This document shows, in pieces, positions 1 through 5,821 of a stretch of 7,448 bases of DNA. This DNA is from an uncultured Bacteroidota bacterium (GTDB lineage: Bacteria; Bacteroidota; Bacteroidia; Flavobacteriales; Flavobacteriaceae). The stretch spans positions 1 to 7,448 of the forward strand of contig CAIRNC010000098.1 of assembly GCA_903879875.1 (NCBI GenBank). Reading direction: 5' to 3'. Position 1 is the first letter of the stretch; every line of letters begins with the position of its first letter. Below the pieces are notes generated by a model. That model was not told the origin of the DNA. It saw nothing but the letters and a program-made list of their open reading frames with translations, and made no database searches. The translations under genes and the position numbers were made by a program.

Positions 1-239
1 AATTCATGAATAATATAGAGTTACCCGATGCTAAATTGCCTAACTATTTTGTAAATGACTTGAATGTTTCTTTTGAATTGAAGCCAAAAAGTATATTTAA
101 ATCAATTCTATTAACCGGATTAATCAATAATATTTTAGACAAAAAATATGTTTCCAATGGCTATATGTATGATGTGTATCCCTACTATTATCCACAAGCA
201 GGATTGAATTTCTTAGCAGGATTGGTGTTGAAGTTTTAG
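1..239 (+). CDS. TonB-dependent outer-membrane receptor, C-terminal end (partial)
   Basis: This is the last part of a reading frame that is open to the left edge of the window; the first whole codon begins at base 3. The Met codon at base 6 is an internal residue, not a start. The visible 78 residues have the alternating pattern of outer-membrane beta strands: VNDLNVSFEL, then SILLTGLINNILDKKYVSNG, an aromatic loop with YPYYYPQ, and a final strand LNFLAGLVLKF ending in Phe. The 'NILDKKYVSNG...YPQAG' pattern and the terminal Phe, which is a BAM recognition feature, are typical of the last strands of TonB-dependent receptors. Such proteins import siderophores, vitamins or glycans across the outer membrane using TonB energy. 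The plug domain and substrate-defining parts lie outside the window, so the ligand cannot be inferred. A strong terminator follows 35 bp after the stop. Confidence 0.85.
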   Translation, partial: FMNNIELPDAKLPNYFVNDLNVSFELKPKSIFKSILLTGLINNILDKKYVSNGYMYDVYPYYYPQAGLNFLAGLVLKF

Positions 240-274
240 GTAAAAGCTAATTTATTTGAAAGATTATCAAATTT

Positions 275-314
275 AAAATATCCCTTTAACCAATGGTTAT
301 TGGGATATTTTTTT
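275..314 (+). terminator. Compound-stem intrinsic terminator of the receptor gene
   Basis: The outer arms AAAATATCCC (275-284) and GGGATATTTT (302-311) are perfectly complementary. Inside them, after a TT/TT internal mismatch, a second perfect stem TAACC/GGTTA (287-291 and 295-299) closes on an AAT triloop. The T-run continues through 313. The hairpin starts 35 bp after the receptor stop codon, which fits a Rho-independent terminator. The A-rich left arm could let it work in both directions, but no minus-strand gene ends here. Confidence 0.88.
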
Positions 315-435
315 GTTTCTAATACGGAAGACAAAAAATTTACCGCTTATGTTTTTCGAAAACACCGTTGGTATTTTCTATAGTACTGCTTTTTGGTAAA
401 AATAAAATCACTATTGATTCCTAAATTTTTAGGGG

Positions 436-612
436 ATTCGCTTTTAAAAAAGAATCCAGCTGCAAAAAAAAACGCCATAGATTCACAGATTTTAAAAATA
501 AGAATTGGTCTTTACGCTATACTTTTAAAATTTTTTAAAACTAACTGTTCATTTCGCAAATTATTTTCCCATTTGAATCTGTGAATTTCTGGCACACTTT
601 TTAAAAGCGAAT
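436..612. repeat. Nested inverted repeat, MITE- or REP-like intergenic element
   Basis: Two inverted repeats sit one inside the other. The outer arms are ATTCGCTTTTAAAAAAG (436-452) and CTTTTTAAAAGCGAAT (597-612), which are reverse complements apart from one A insertion. The inner arms are GCCATAGATTCACAGATT (474-491) and AATCTGTGAATTTCTGGC (576-593), matching at 16 of 18 positions. The arms are separated by 21 nt on the left, 3 nt on the right and an 84-nt AT-rich centre. The inner ATTCACAGATT/AATCTGTGAAT core resembles dispersed palindromic intergenic repeats that I recall from Flavobacterium-type genomes; this was not searched. No target-site duplication is visible outside the outer arms (AGGGG against GCCTT). 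It could be a non-autonomous mobile element, an RNA hairpin or a composite of two repeats. Confidence 0.72.
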
Positions 613-688
613 GCCTTGTAAATTTGTTTCATCGGTTAATTGAGAAAATAATTCGTAAATCATAATTTCTAATTTGTATTTTTACGCT

Positions 689-1696
689 ATGATTTTAGTT
701 ACAGGAGCAACAGGGTTTGTAGGGTCGCATTTACTGCTTCATTTGTTAGAAAACAAGGAGCGTGTTTGTGCTATGTATCGAAATTCAGCCAGTATTTCAA
801 AAACAAAAGCCCTTTTTCAGCTTTATAATAAAGAATTTTTATTTGAAAAAATAACTTGGGTTCAAGCCGATATTACCGATGTTCCTTCACTGGAACTGGC
901 TTTCAAAAATGTTGATTATGTCTATCATTGTGCCGCTTTGGTTTCGTTTGACCCAAAAGACGAAGAAGCACTGCGAAAAGTAAACATTGAAGGCACTGCC
1001 AATATGGTCAATTTTTGTTTGGCCTATAATATTAAAAAATTGTGCCACGTGAGTTCAATCGCTGCTTTGGGTGATTTGTTGCCACACGAATCCATTACAG
1101 ATGAAGCAACGGAGTGGAATCCAGAAAAGCAACATAGCGATTATGCCATTTCAAAATATGGTGCCGAAATGGAAGTTTGGCGCGGGCAACAAGAAGGACT
1201 TGATGTTGTAATGGTGAATCCGGGTGTTATTTTAGGCCCCGGTTTTTGGAAAGAAGGAAGTGGAAAAATTGTAAATCAACTCTCCAAAGGCACTCTGTTT
1301 TATACCGAAGGAAGCACGGGTTTTATTGCGGTACAAGATGTGGCAAATATAATGGTGCAATTAATGGAAGGCAATTTCAAGGGCGAACGTTATGTTCTTG
1401 TTGCTGAAAACAGGAATTATCGTGACGTGTTGGATACTTTTTCTAACTATTTCCATACGAAAAAACCAAGTATTTATGCTGAAAAATGGATGACCAATAT
1501 GCTTTTTAGAACGGATTGGTTACTTTCAAATCTGTTTTTTTTGAAACGAAGATTCCCGAAAACCATTGCTAAATCGTTGCATGCCAAAGAGGTTTATGCT
1601 AACAATAAAATTAAAAAAGAATTGCAATTTGAATTTTGCTCAATTGACGATTGCATTTTGGAAACCGTAAATTTTTATAAAGCTACACAGCAATAA
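689..1696 (+). CDS. NAD(P)-dependent epimerase/reductase, extended SDR family
   Basis: This is a 335-residue extended short-chain dehydrogenase/reductase, of the usual length for the family. The N-terminus MILVTGATGFVGSHL carries the TGxxGxxG dinucleotide-binding loop (residues 5-12). An acidic ADITD segment (60-64) follows the next beta strand, and YHCAA (79-83) matches the NNAG-like position. VSSIAALG (121-128) supplies the catalytic Ser. YAISK (152-156) is the YxxxK catalytic pair, followed by NPG, which is typical of the family. The overall pattern is closest to dihydroflavonol-4-reductase-like or NAD-dependent epimerase/dehydratase proteins; the substrate cannot be told. I chose ATG 689 because translation from it begins directly with the Rossmann strand; an in-frame TTG at 674 would add five residues with no support. 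The gene converges on the minus-strand operon, leaving 107 bp between stop codons. From memory this gene often neighbours DUF4296 and pyrC in flavobacteria. Confidence 0.93.
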   Translation: MILVTGATGFVGSHLLLHLLENKERVCAMYRNSASISKTKALFQLYNKEFLFEKITWVQADITDVPSLELAFKNVDYVYHCAALVSFDPKDEEALRKVNIEGTANMVNFCLAYNIKKLCHVSSIAALGDLLPHESITDEATEWNPEKQHSDYAISKYGAEMEVWRGQQEGLDVVMVNPGVILGPGFWKEGSGKIVNQLSKGTLFYTEGSTGFIAVQDVANIMVQLMEGNFKGERYVLVAENRNYRDVLDTFSNYFHTKKPSIYAEKWMTNMLFRTDWLLSNLFFLKRRFPKTIAKSLHAKEVYANNKIKKELQFEFCSIDDCILETVNFYKATQQ

Positions 1697-1715
1697 CTGA
1701 TTATTTTGTAGGACT
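1696..1715. repeat. Direct repeat copy 1, possible relic of a DUF4296 gene 3' end
   Basis: ACTGATTATTTTG (1696-1708) followed by TAGGACT matches 2578-2597 at 17 of 20 positions, the first 13 exactly. Read on the minus strand, copy 1 encodes SPTK-stop, while copy 2 encodes NPAK-stop, the real end of the DUF4296 protein. Extending this frame 11 codons gives TETVGILSPTK against DTEKRKNPAK, with weak continued similarity. A 13-bp match alone is near chance level for AT-rich DNA of this length. The support comes from the placement, since the two copies bracket exactly one gene, and from the shared frame. Confidence 0.35.
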
Positions 1716-1729
1716 AAGTATTCCAACAG

Positions 1730-1779
1730 TTTCGGTTTAGGATTGATTTCAAATATAAAATGCTATCATTAAGCCGAAA
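1730..1779. terminator. Weak dyad between convergent genes
   Basis: TTTCGGTTT (1730-1738) and AAGCCGAAA (1771-1779) can pair over nine positions with one G-T wobble, around a 32-nt loop. It lies between the convergent stops of the epimerase (1696) and the lipoprotein gene (1804), where a shared terminator would be useful. The loop is long and neither side has a clean T-run, so this is a weak candidate. Confidence 0.2.
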
Positions 1780-1803
1780 TCGTAATCTTAAACTTGTATT
1801 GCT

Positions 1804-2577
1804 TTAATAATCGATGAAATCCGTCTCGTTTACTGTTATATTTTGAATTATTGTGTTTTCAACATTACTAGCAGCAAAAACATATTCAGCTTTTTGTCTA
1901 ATTCCGTTGTTTCTAATTCTTTTTAATATTAAAGTTTGTGGGGCAGCTTTATCAATAAATAATTTAATTATTGTGGGATTTGTAAATGTCTTTATTTCTC
2001 TATTATTAGATGGATAGGTCAATTCATGGAAAGTCTCTATTGGATAGTTGTTTGTTAAATTAAATTGCACATTAACTTCACACAAGTATAATTTTTTTAT
2101 TGTATGATGTAATGAAAATTCTTTCCCAATAAATGTCATATCATTTGCTTTTTGAGTTAAATTCACACTCAATGGATCATCAATTTTTTGCTCAAAAAAA
2201 GGAATTGGACCATCTAAAGGATAATTTGGAAAATCGCCAATAAATAAGCTATAAAAATTTCCATTTCCACTCGTTGTAAATGTAAAATCAAAATTTCCAT
2301 TTGATGTCAGATTTGTTGATTTTACATATTGTTTAAATTCATAGTTAGAATTCGTTTGACCTGGAAAACCATAGAAACCTCCACCTCCGGAAGTTGTTTC
2401 TACATATTCACCAATTTTGATTTCCACATCAGATAAACTTTCTCCATTTGTACTTTTTACGTTTCCTGAAATTCTCGTTTGAATTCCCGCTGGGATTAAA
2501 TTGGGTTGTTCATCCCTTTCACAACCTAAAAACAGGAACAAAATAAATAATAAAATCAAACATTTATTTTTTTTCAT
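1804..2577 (-). CDS. Predicted surface lipoprotein with carboxypeptidase-regulatory-like domain
   Basis: This 257-residue protein has a lipoprotein signal peptide: MKKNK, a hydrophobic core (residues 6-17) and a lipobox ending LGC with the lipidated Cys at 19. The following residues, E-R-D-E, fit the basic-then-acidic export signal described for surface-exposed Bacteroidetes lipoproteins. Residues 36-62 (ISGNVKSTNGESLSDVEIKI, then a TTSGGGGFY stretch) look like a carboxypeptidase-D regulatory-like beta sandwich. The rest is beta-rich with no catalytic motif that I recognise. The ATG lies 5 nt downstream of the DUF4296 stop, so it is the last gene of the minus operon. A near-direct repeat flanks it, and from memory conserved flavobacterial order places DUF4296 next to the epimerase, so this gene may be a later insertion. 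Its function is unknown; adhesion, binding or envelope structure are only possibilities. Confidence 0.82.
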   Translation of the reverse strand: MKKNKCLILLFILFLFLGCERDEQPNLIPAGIQTRISGNVKSTNGESLSDVEIKIGEYVETTSGGGGFYGFPGQTNSNYEFKQYVKSTNLTSNGNFDFTFTTSGNGNFYSLFIGDFPNYPLDGPIPFFEQKIDDPLSVNLTQKANDMTFIGKEFSLHHTIKKLYLCEVNVQFNLTNNYPIETFHELTYPSNNREIKTFTNPTIIKLFIDKAAPQTLILKRIRNNGIRQKAEYVFAASNVENTIIQNITVNETDFIDY

Positions 2578-2597
2578 ACTGATTATTTTGCTGGATT
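2578..2597. repeat. Direct repeat copy 2, at the DUF4296 stop codon
   Basis: ACTGATTATTTTG followed by CTGGATT is the partner of the copy at 1696-1715. On the minus strand it contains the last codons (NPAK) and stop of the DUF4296 gene plus the 5-nt leader of the downstream lipoprotein gene. Copy 1 lacks an intact gene in front of it and so would be the relic. Confidence 0.35.
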
Positions 2598-2942
2598 CTT
2601 TCTTTTTTCAGTATCCAATTGAAGTTTGTATTCATCGATTCGTTTCGCCACTTCGTCATACATTTTGGCATAATTTTTTACATCAGAAGCGTAGTATTTG
2701 TCATTTTGAGCAAATTGTAAACTATCAATTTGATATTTTTTGTAGATATAGTTACTAGTAGTGATTTTTCTTTCCATCAATGCTGTTGGGTTGACTTGCT
2801 TTGTGGCTTCTAAAACGGTAATATCAAAAAGGATATTGACCATTTTGTCTTCGTCAATAAGTTTTGCAGGTTTTTCTAAAATTGCTTTTTGACAACTGAT
2901 TGCCAATACTAAAAGTGTAAAAAGGAGAAGTAATTTTTTCAT
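2583..2942 (-). CDS. DUF4296 domain lipoprotein
   Basis: This is a 119-residue protein whose signal peptide ends in the lipobox AISC, with the lipidated Cys at residue 17. The mature part matches what I know of DUF4296: KPAKLIDEDKMVNILFDI (residues 24-41), then the EA of LEATKQ (45-46), and a second conserved block IYKKYQIDSLQFAQN (66-80) followed by YYA (83-85). The C-terminal half, about 84-112, is charged and probably a helical or coiled segment. The family is confined to Bacteroidetes, as far as I recall, and has no known biochemical role; the signal peptide places it in the envelope. The start is 9 nt after the pyrC stop and lies in an A-rich leader with no Shine-Dalgarno sequence. Linkage to pyrC is, from memory, common in Flavobacteriaceae. 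Confidence 0.9.
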   Translation of the reverse strand: MKKLLLLFTLLVLAISCQKAILEKPAKLIDEDKMVNILFDITVLEATKQVNPTALMERKITTSNYIYKKYQIDSLQFAQNDKYYASDVKNYAKMYDEVAKRIDEYKLQLDTEKRKNPAK

Positions 2943-2951
2943 TTTTTTAAA

Positions 2952-4292
2952 TTATCGATCAAAAAGTAATCGCTCACCAAAAGGAACGTCACTCACTTTA
3001 AAATTATCATAAACCAATTGGCCATTGACAAAGGTATGTGTTATTCTTGAATTAAAAGTAGTTCCTTCAAAAGGAGACCAGCCACATTTCGCTAGAATGT
3101 TTTCTTTTGTAACATGCCAAGCCCAGTTTGGATTCACTAACACCAAATCGGCATAAAAACCTTCTTTTATAAATCCGCGTTTCTCAATTTTAAAAATTTT
3201 AGCCGGGTTATGACACATTTTTTCGACAATTTTTTCAACCGAAATTTTCCCTTGATGATAAGCTTCAAATAATGCTACAACAGCATGCTGTACTAATGGT
3301 CCTCCAGAAGGTGCTTGCAGATAGGGTAATTTTTTTTCGTCTAAAGTATGTGGAGCGTGATCAGTAGCAATAACGTCAATCCTATCATCTAAAAGGGCTT
3401 CCCACAAAACTTTGCGGTCATTTTCGGTTTTTACCGCAGGATTCCATTTGATGAAATTGCCTTTTGTAGCATAATCTTCATTGGAAAACCAAAGGTGATG
3501 AACGCATACTTCGGCAGTAATCATTTTTTCTTCTAAAGGAATTGTATTCGTAAAAAGTTCCATTTCTTTTGCTGTTGACAAATGGAATACATGCAATCGG
3601 GCTCCCGTTTTTTTTGCCAAAGCAATAGCTTTAGACGATGATAAGTAGCAAGCTTCTTCGCTTCGGATGAGGTGATGATTTTCAACAGAAACATTTTCGC
3701 CAAACTGTGCTTTGTATTTTTCAAGATTGTTTTTAATCGTTTGTTCATCTTCGCAATGCACGGCAATTAACAATTTAGTGCTGCTGAAAATCTTTTCTAA
3801 AGCATTCTCATCATCAACAAGCATATTTCCGGTAGAAGAACCCAAAAAAAGTTTCAATCCTGCAACATTGCGAGGATTTGTTTTCAAAATTTCTTCAAGA
3901 TTATCATTCGTGCCACCCATCATAAAGGAATAATTGGCAAACGATTTTTGTGCAGCTAGTTGGTATTTTTGTTCTAAAATTTCTTGAGTTACGGCATTCG
4001 GTATGGTGTTGGGTTGTTCAATGTAAGAGGTAATTCCACCAGCAACAGCCGCTCTCGATTCGGAAGCAATATCACTTTTATGCGTTAATCCCGGTTCTCT
4101 AAAATGCACTTGGTCATCGATAGCTCCTGGAATCAAAAAACTACTTTCAGCATCGATAATCTGAGTATGAGCAGAAAAATTGGTGATGTTTTGATCAATT
4201 TTTGAGATAAATTGGTTTTCTAGTAATACATCACCTTCAAAAATAGTTCCTTCGTTAACAATTTTGGCGTTTTTTATTAGAATGCTTCCCAT
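2952..4292 (-). CDS. pyrC: Dihydroorotase
   Basis: Dihydroorotase interconverts N-carbamoyl-L-aspartate and dihydroorotate in de novo pyrimidine synthesis, in the cytoplasm. The 446-residue length fits the longer, dihydroorotase/hydantoinase-type (class I) branch. Amidohydrolase landmarks are in order: DDQVHFREPG (59-68), MGGTND (125-130), AGLKLFLGSSTGN with the likely carboxylated Lys147 (144-156), AVHCED with His179, HHLIRSEEA (206-214), LHVFHLST with His234 and His237 (233-240), EVCVHHLWFS (261-270) and IATDHAPH with catalytic Asp311 (308-315). SGGPLVQHA (329-337) and the C-terminal ADLVLVNPN strand are also family-typical. One oddity is that the usual HxH metal motif reads Gln61-x-His63. 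I recall the same Gln in Bacteroidetes relatives, so it is probably lineage-specific rather than inactivating. ATG 4292 is 12 nt after the glycosyltransferase stop and DUF4296 starts 9 nt downstream, indicating co-transcription. Confidence 0.96.
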   Translation of the reverse strand: MGSILIKNAKIVNEGTIFEGDVLLENQFISKIDQNITNFSAHTQIIDAESSFLIPGAIDDQVHFREPGLTHKSDIASESRAAVAGGITSYIEQPNTIPNAVTQEILEQKYQLAAQKSFANYSFMMGGTNDNLEEILKTNPRNVAGLKLFLGSSTGNMLVDDENALEKIFSSTKLLIAVHCEDEQTIKNNLEKYKAQFGENVSVENHHLIRSEEACYLSSSKAIALAKKTGARLHVFHLSTAKEMELFTNTIPLEEKMITAEVCVHHLWFSNEDYATKGNFIKWNPAVKTENDRKVLWEALLDDRIDVIATDHAPHTLDEKKLPYLQAPSGGPLVQHAVVALFEAYHQGKISVEKIVEKMCHNPAKIFKIEKRGFIKEGFYADLVLVNPNWAWHVTKENILAKCGWSPFEGTTFNSRITHTFVNGQLVYDNFKVSDVPFGERLLFDR

Positions 4293-4304
4293 TTTAATTT
4301 TGTT

Positions 4305-5030
4305 TTATAAACCCTTAAAAAACTTTTTTATTCTTAGAGAAATGACCCCAAAAACGGCTTCTTTTATGATTGAGCCACTCATTTTTGACTGTCCTTTCGC
4401 TCGGTCTGTGAAAATAATTGGCACTTCGAGAATCACAAAATTTTTAGCATAAGCTCTGTATTTCATTTCAATTTGAAAAGCATAGCCAATAAATTTTATT
4501 TTGTCTAAATTGATGCTTTCCAGTACTTCTTTTTTATAACACATAAAACCAGCTGTAGCATCTTGAATTTTCATTCCTGTTATCATACGAACATAAACAG
4601 AGGCAAAATAAGATAAAAGCACACGACTTAAAGGCCAATTTACAACATTTACACCAGTAATATATCGAGAGCCAATTGCTACATCGGCACTTTCGAAATG
4701 GCAAGCATCATAGAGTTTTTCCAAATCATTTGGATTGTGTGAAAAATCGGCATCCATTTCAAAAATGTATTCATATTGATTTGCTAATGCCCATTTAAAA
4801 CCATGAACATAAGCGGTTCCTAATCCTGATTTTTTGGTTCTATTTTCTAAAAATAATCTTCCTTGAAATTCATTTTGAAGTTCAACAACCTTTTTTGCAG
4901 TATGATCTGGCGAATTGTCATCAACGATTAGAATATGAAAAGGTTTGTGTAATGAAAAAACAGCCCTTATAATGGACTCAATATTTTCAATTTCGTTATA
5001 GGTAGGAATAATAACTATGCCTTTGCTCAT
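4305..5030 (-). CDS. Polyprenol monophosphomannose synthase-like GT2 glycosyltransferase
   Basis: This 241-residue, single-domain family-2 glycosyltransferase resembles Dpm1, which moves a sugar (typically mannose from GDP-mannose) onto a polyprenyl phosphate at the inner face of the membrane. Landmarks are the N-terminal strand IVIIPTYNE (5-13), VDDNSPDHT (36-44), the metal-binding DxD in EMDADFSHNP (Asp93/Asp95), GSRY (120-123), DATAGF (157-162) and the GQSKMS acceptor-side motif (213-218). There is no C-terminal membrane domain, as in other soluble or peripheral Dpm1-like enzymes. I chose ATG 5030. The upstream in-frame GTG at 5051 would fall inside the best -7 promoter element, and the catalytic fold begins right after Met at 5030. 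It is the first gene of the minus operon. Donor sugar and lipid carrier cannot be proved from sequence, and the product could feed protein O-glycosylation or surface glycans. Confidence 0.92.
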   Translation of the reverse strand: MSKGIVIIPTYNEIENIESIIRAVFSLHKPFHILIVDDNSPDHTAKKVVELQNEFQGRLFLENRTKKSGLGTAYVHGFKWALANQYEYIFEMDADFSHNPNDLEKLYDACHFESADVAIGSRYITGVNVVNWPLSRVLLSYFASVYVRMITGMKIQDATAGFMCYKKEVLESINLDKIKFIGYAFQIEMKYRAYAKNFVILEVPIIFTDRAKGQSKMSGSIIKEAVFGVISLRIKKFFKGL

Positions 5031-5050
5031 ATTGTGTGTCAATTTCTTCA

Positions 5051-5058
5051 CAAAAATA
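5051..5058 (-). promoter_or_regulatory. -7 promoter element of the GT2-pyrC operon
   Basis: On the minus strand this reads TATTTTTG, a perfect TAnnTTTG Bacteroidetes -7 element, 20 nt before the chosen ATG. No TTG is visible 17-21 nt further upstream, so the -33 part is weak or absent. If used, it rules out the upstream GTG start of the glycosyltransferase. Confidence 0.55.
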
Positions 5059-5099
5059 AACTTTTTATCGTTGACGATTCATAATAAAATTATAATAAA

Positions 5100-5128
5100 T
5101 TGAAACAAATAAAAAAATAGTAATTTTG
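5100..5128 (+). promoter_or_regulatory. Promoter of the DUF4271-hemD genes
   Basis: TTG (5100-5102) and TAATTTTG (5121-5128) are separated by 18 nt, close to the TTTG-N19-TAnnTTTG consensus of the Bacteroidetes primary sigma factor. The ATG at 5136 is only 7 nt after the -7 element. The transcript would therefore begin at or within a few bases of the start codon, giving a leaderless or nearly leaderless mRNA. Confidence 0.65.
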
Positions 5129-5135
5129 CAGCATT

Positions 5136-5801
5136 ATGACAAACATTACATTTCAGGAACGAATTTTAGACAGCAATGATTGGGCTACCCTCTTGTTTCT
5201 ATTTGCGTTTTTACTAATTGTTGTCACCAAAACGGCATTTGAAAATCGATTTATTGATTTTATGCGGTTGATAGTTTCTGATAAATATATAAAAATCTAC
5301 AAAGACAGTTCTAATTTAATGAGCTGGTTTACAGTATTATTATTTATTGTTCAGGTAATTTCCTTTTCTTTTTTTATTCAGTTAGCGGCCAGTTATTTTG
5401 GGTTGGTTTCAAAAACAGACACCAATACTTTTGCTAGAATAGCGACTTTTTTGGGTGTTTTTATTTTATCTAAATTTTTGATAGAAAAGATTATCGCCAC
5501 ATCATTTAATATAGAAGAATTTTTAGAACAATTCAATTTACAAAAAGTAAGCTACAGAACTTATATTGGAATTTTGTTATTGCCTATAACAGTATTTTTA
5601 TTTTACAACAACAACGTTGAAACAACTGGCATTTACGTCATAATCATTACTGTATTGCTGATAAACGTGTTAATTTATTTAAAATTATTGAAAATATATC
5701 AAAATTTAATATTAGGCAAATTGTTTTATTTTATTTTGTATCTTTGCGCACTTGAAATAGCACCTTACTATTTTATCTATTACTGGTTTACGAGAAGTTA
5801 G
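5136..5801 (+). CDS. DUF4271 integral membrane protein
   Basis: This 221-residue protein has about six hydrophobic membrane spans, near residues 15-32, 63-88, 99-119, 142-158, 163-185 and 193-217. The first loop is basic and amphipathic (about 33-62). The C-terminal segment FYFILYLCALEIAPYYFIYY (197-216) is the hallmark I associate with DUF4271, a family found next to uroporphyrinogen-III synthase genes in Bacteroidetes. No catalytic motif is visible and the function is unknown. Its pairing with hemD suggests a connection only by co-expression. It starts at ATG 5136 just downstream of a good promoter, divergent from the glycosyltransferase operon, and ends 20 nt before hemD. The codons for its conserved LYLCA motif contain a promoter-like TATCTTTG. 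Confidence 0.9.
   Translation: MTNITFQERILDSNDWATLLFLFAFLLIVVTKTAFENRFIDFMRLIVSDKYIKIYKDSSNLMSWFTVLLFIVQVISFSFFIQLAASYFGLVSKTDTNTFARIATFLGVFILSKFLIEKIIATSFNIEEFLEQFNLQKVSYRTYIGILLLPITVFLFYNNNVETTGIYVIIITVLLINVLIYLKLLKIYQNLILGKLFYFILYLCALEIAPYYFIYYWFTRS
5721..5746 (+). promoter_or_regulatory. Possible internal promoter for hemD
   Basis: TATCTTTG (5739-5746) is a perfect TAnnTTTG element, followed by CGCAC. A TTG lies at 5721-5723, giving a 15-nt spacer that is shorter than the usual 17-21. Initiation a few bases downstream would give hemD (ATG 5822) a leader of about 70 nt. The site lies within codons for a conserved protein motif (LYLCA), so selection on the protein alone could explain it. 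Confidence 0.35.
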
Positions 5802-5821
5802 AGCATTAGAAAATATCAAAT

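Larger units (their letters stand above)
240..688. other. Gene-free spacer between receptor and epimerase
   Basis: This 449-bp stretch holds the terminator at 275-314 and the nested inverted repeat at 436-612. The reading frame at 393-584 lies almost wholly inside the repeat. Its translation is low-complexity and Lys/Leu/Phe-rich with no recognisable motif, so I do not call it a gene. The last 76 bp before the epimerase should contain its promoter. Candidates are TAATTTG (670-676) and TATTTTTA (677-684), both imperfect matches to the Bacteroidetes TAnnTTTG element, and neither has a clear -33 TTG at the usual distance. Positions 315-435 show only a short palindrome, GTTTTTCGAAAAC (351-363). 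Confidence 0.7.

Noticed and set aside
1..5. AATTC at the window start, resembling an EcoRI cut end
   Set aside because: Five bases are uninformative, and the receptor frame runs through them normally.
515..527. CGCTATACTTTTA occurs at 515-527 and again at 6810-6822
   Set aside because: About one exact 13-mer pair is expected by chance in AT-rich DNA of this length, and the flanks do not match.
393..584. A 63-codon plus-strand reading frame in the first spacer
   Set aside because: It overlaps the nested inverted repeat, its start is an unusual codon, and its composition is low-complexity Lys/Leu/Phe without motifs. The repeat explains the sequence better.
2501..2758. An 85-codon plus-strand frame across the two lipoprotein genes
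   Set aside because: It is the antisense shadow of two genes with clear lipoprotein signal peptides, and its translation shows no family features.
3533..3933. Reading frames on both strands within pyrC
   Set aside because: They lie in other frames of a confidently identified dihydroorotase and carry no recognisable domain.
5028..5051. Longer glycosyltransferase start at the GTG at 5051
   Set aside because: The seven added residues are not part of the fold, and the GTG overlaps the perfect -7 promoter element.
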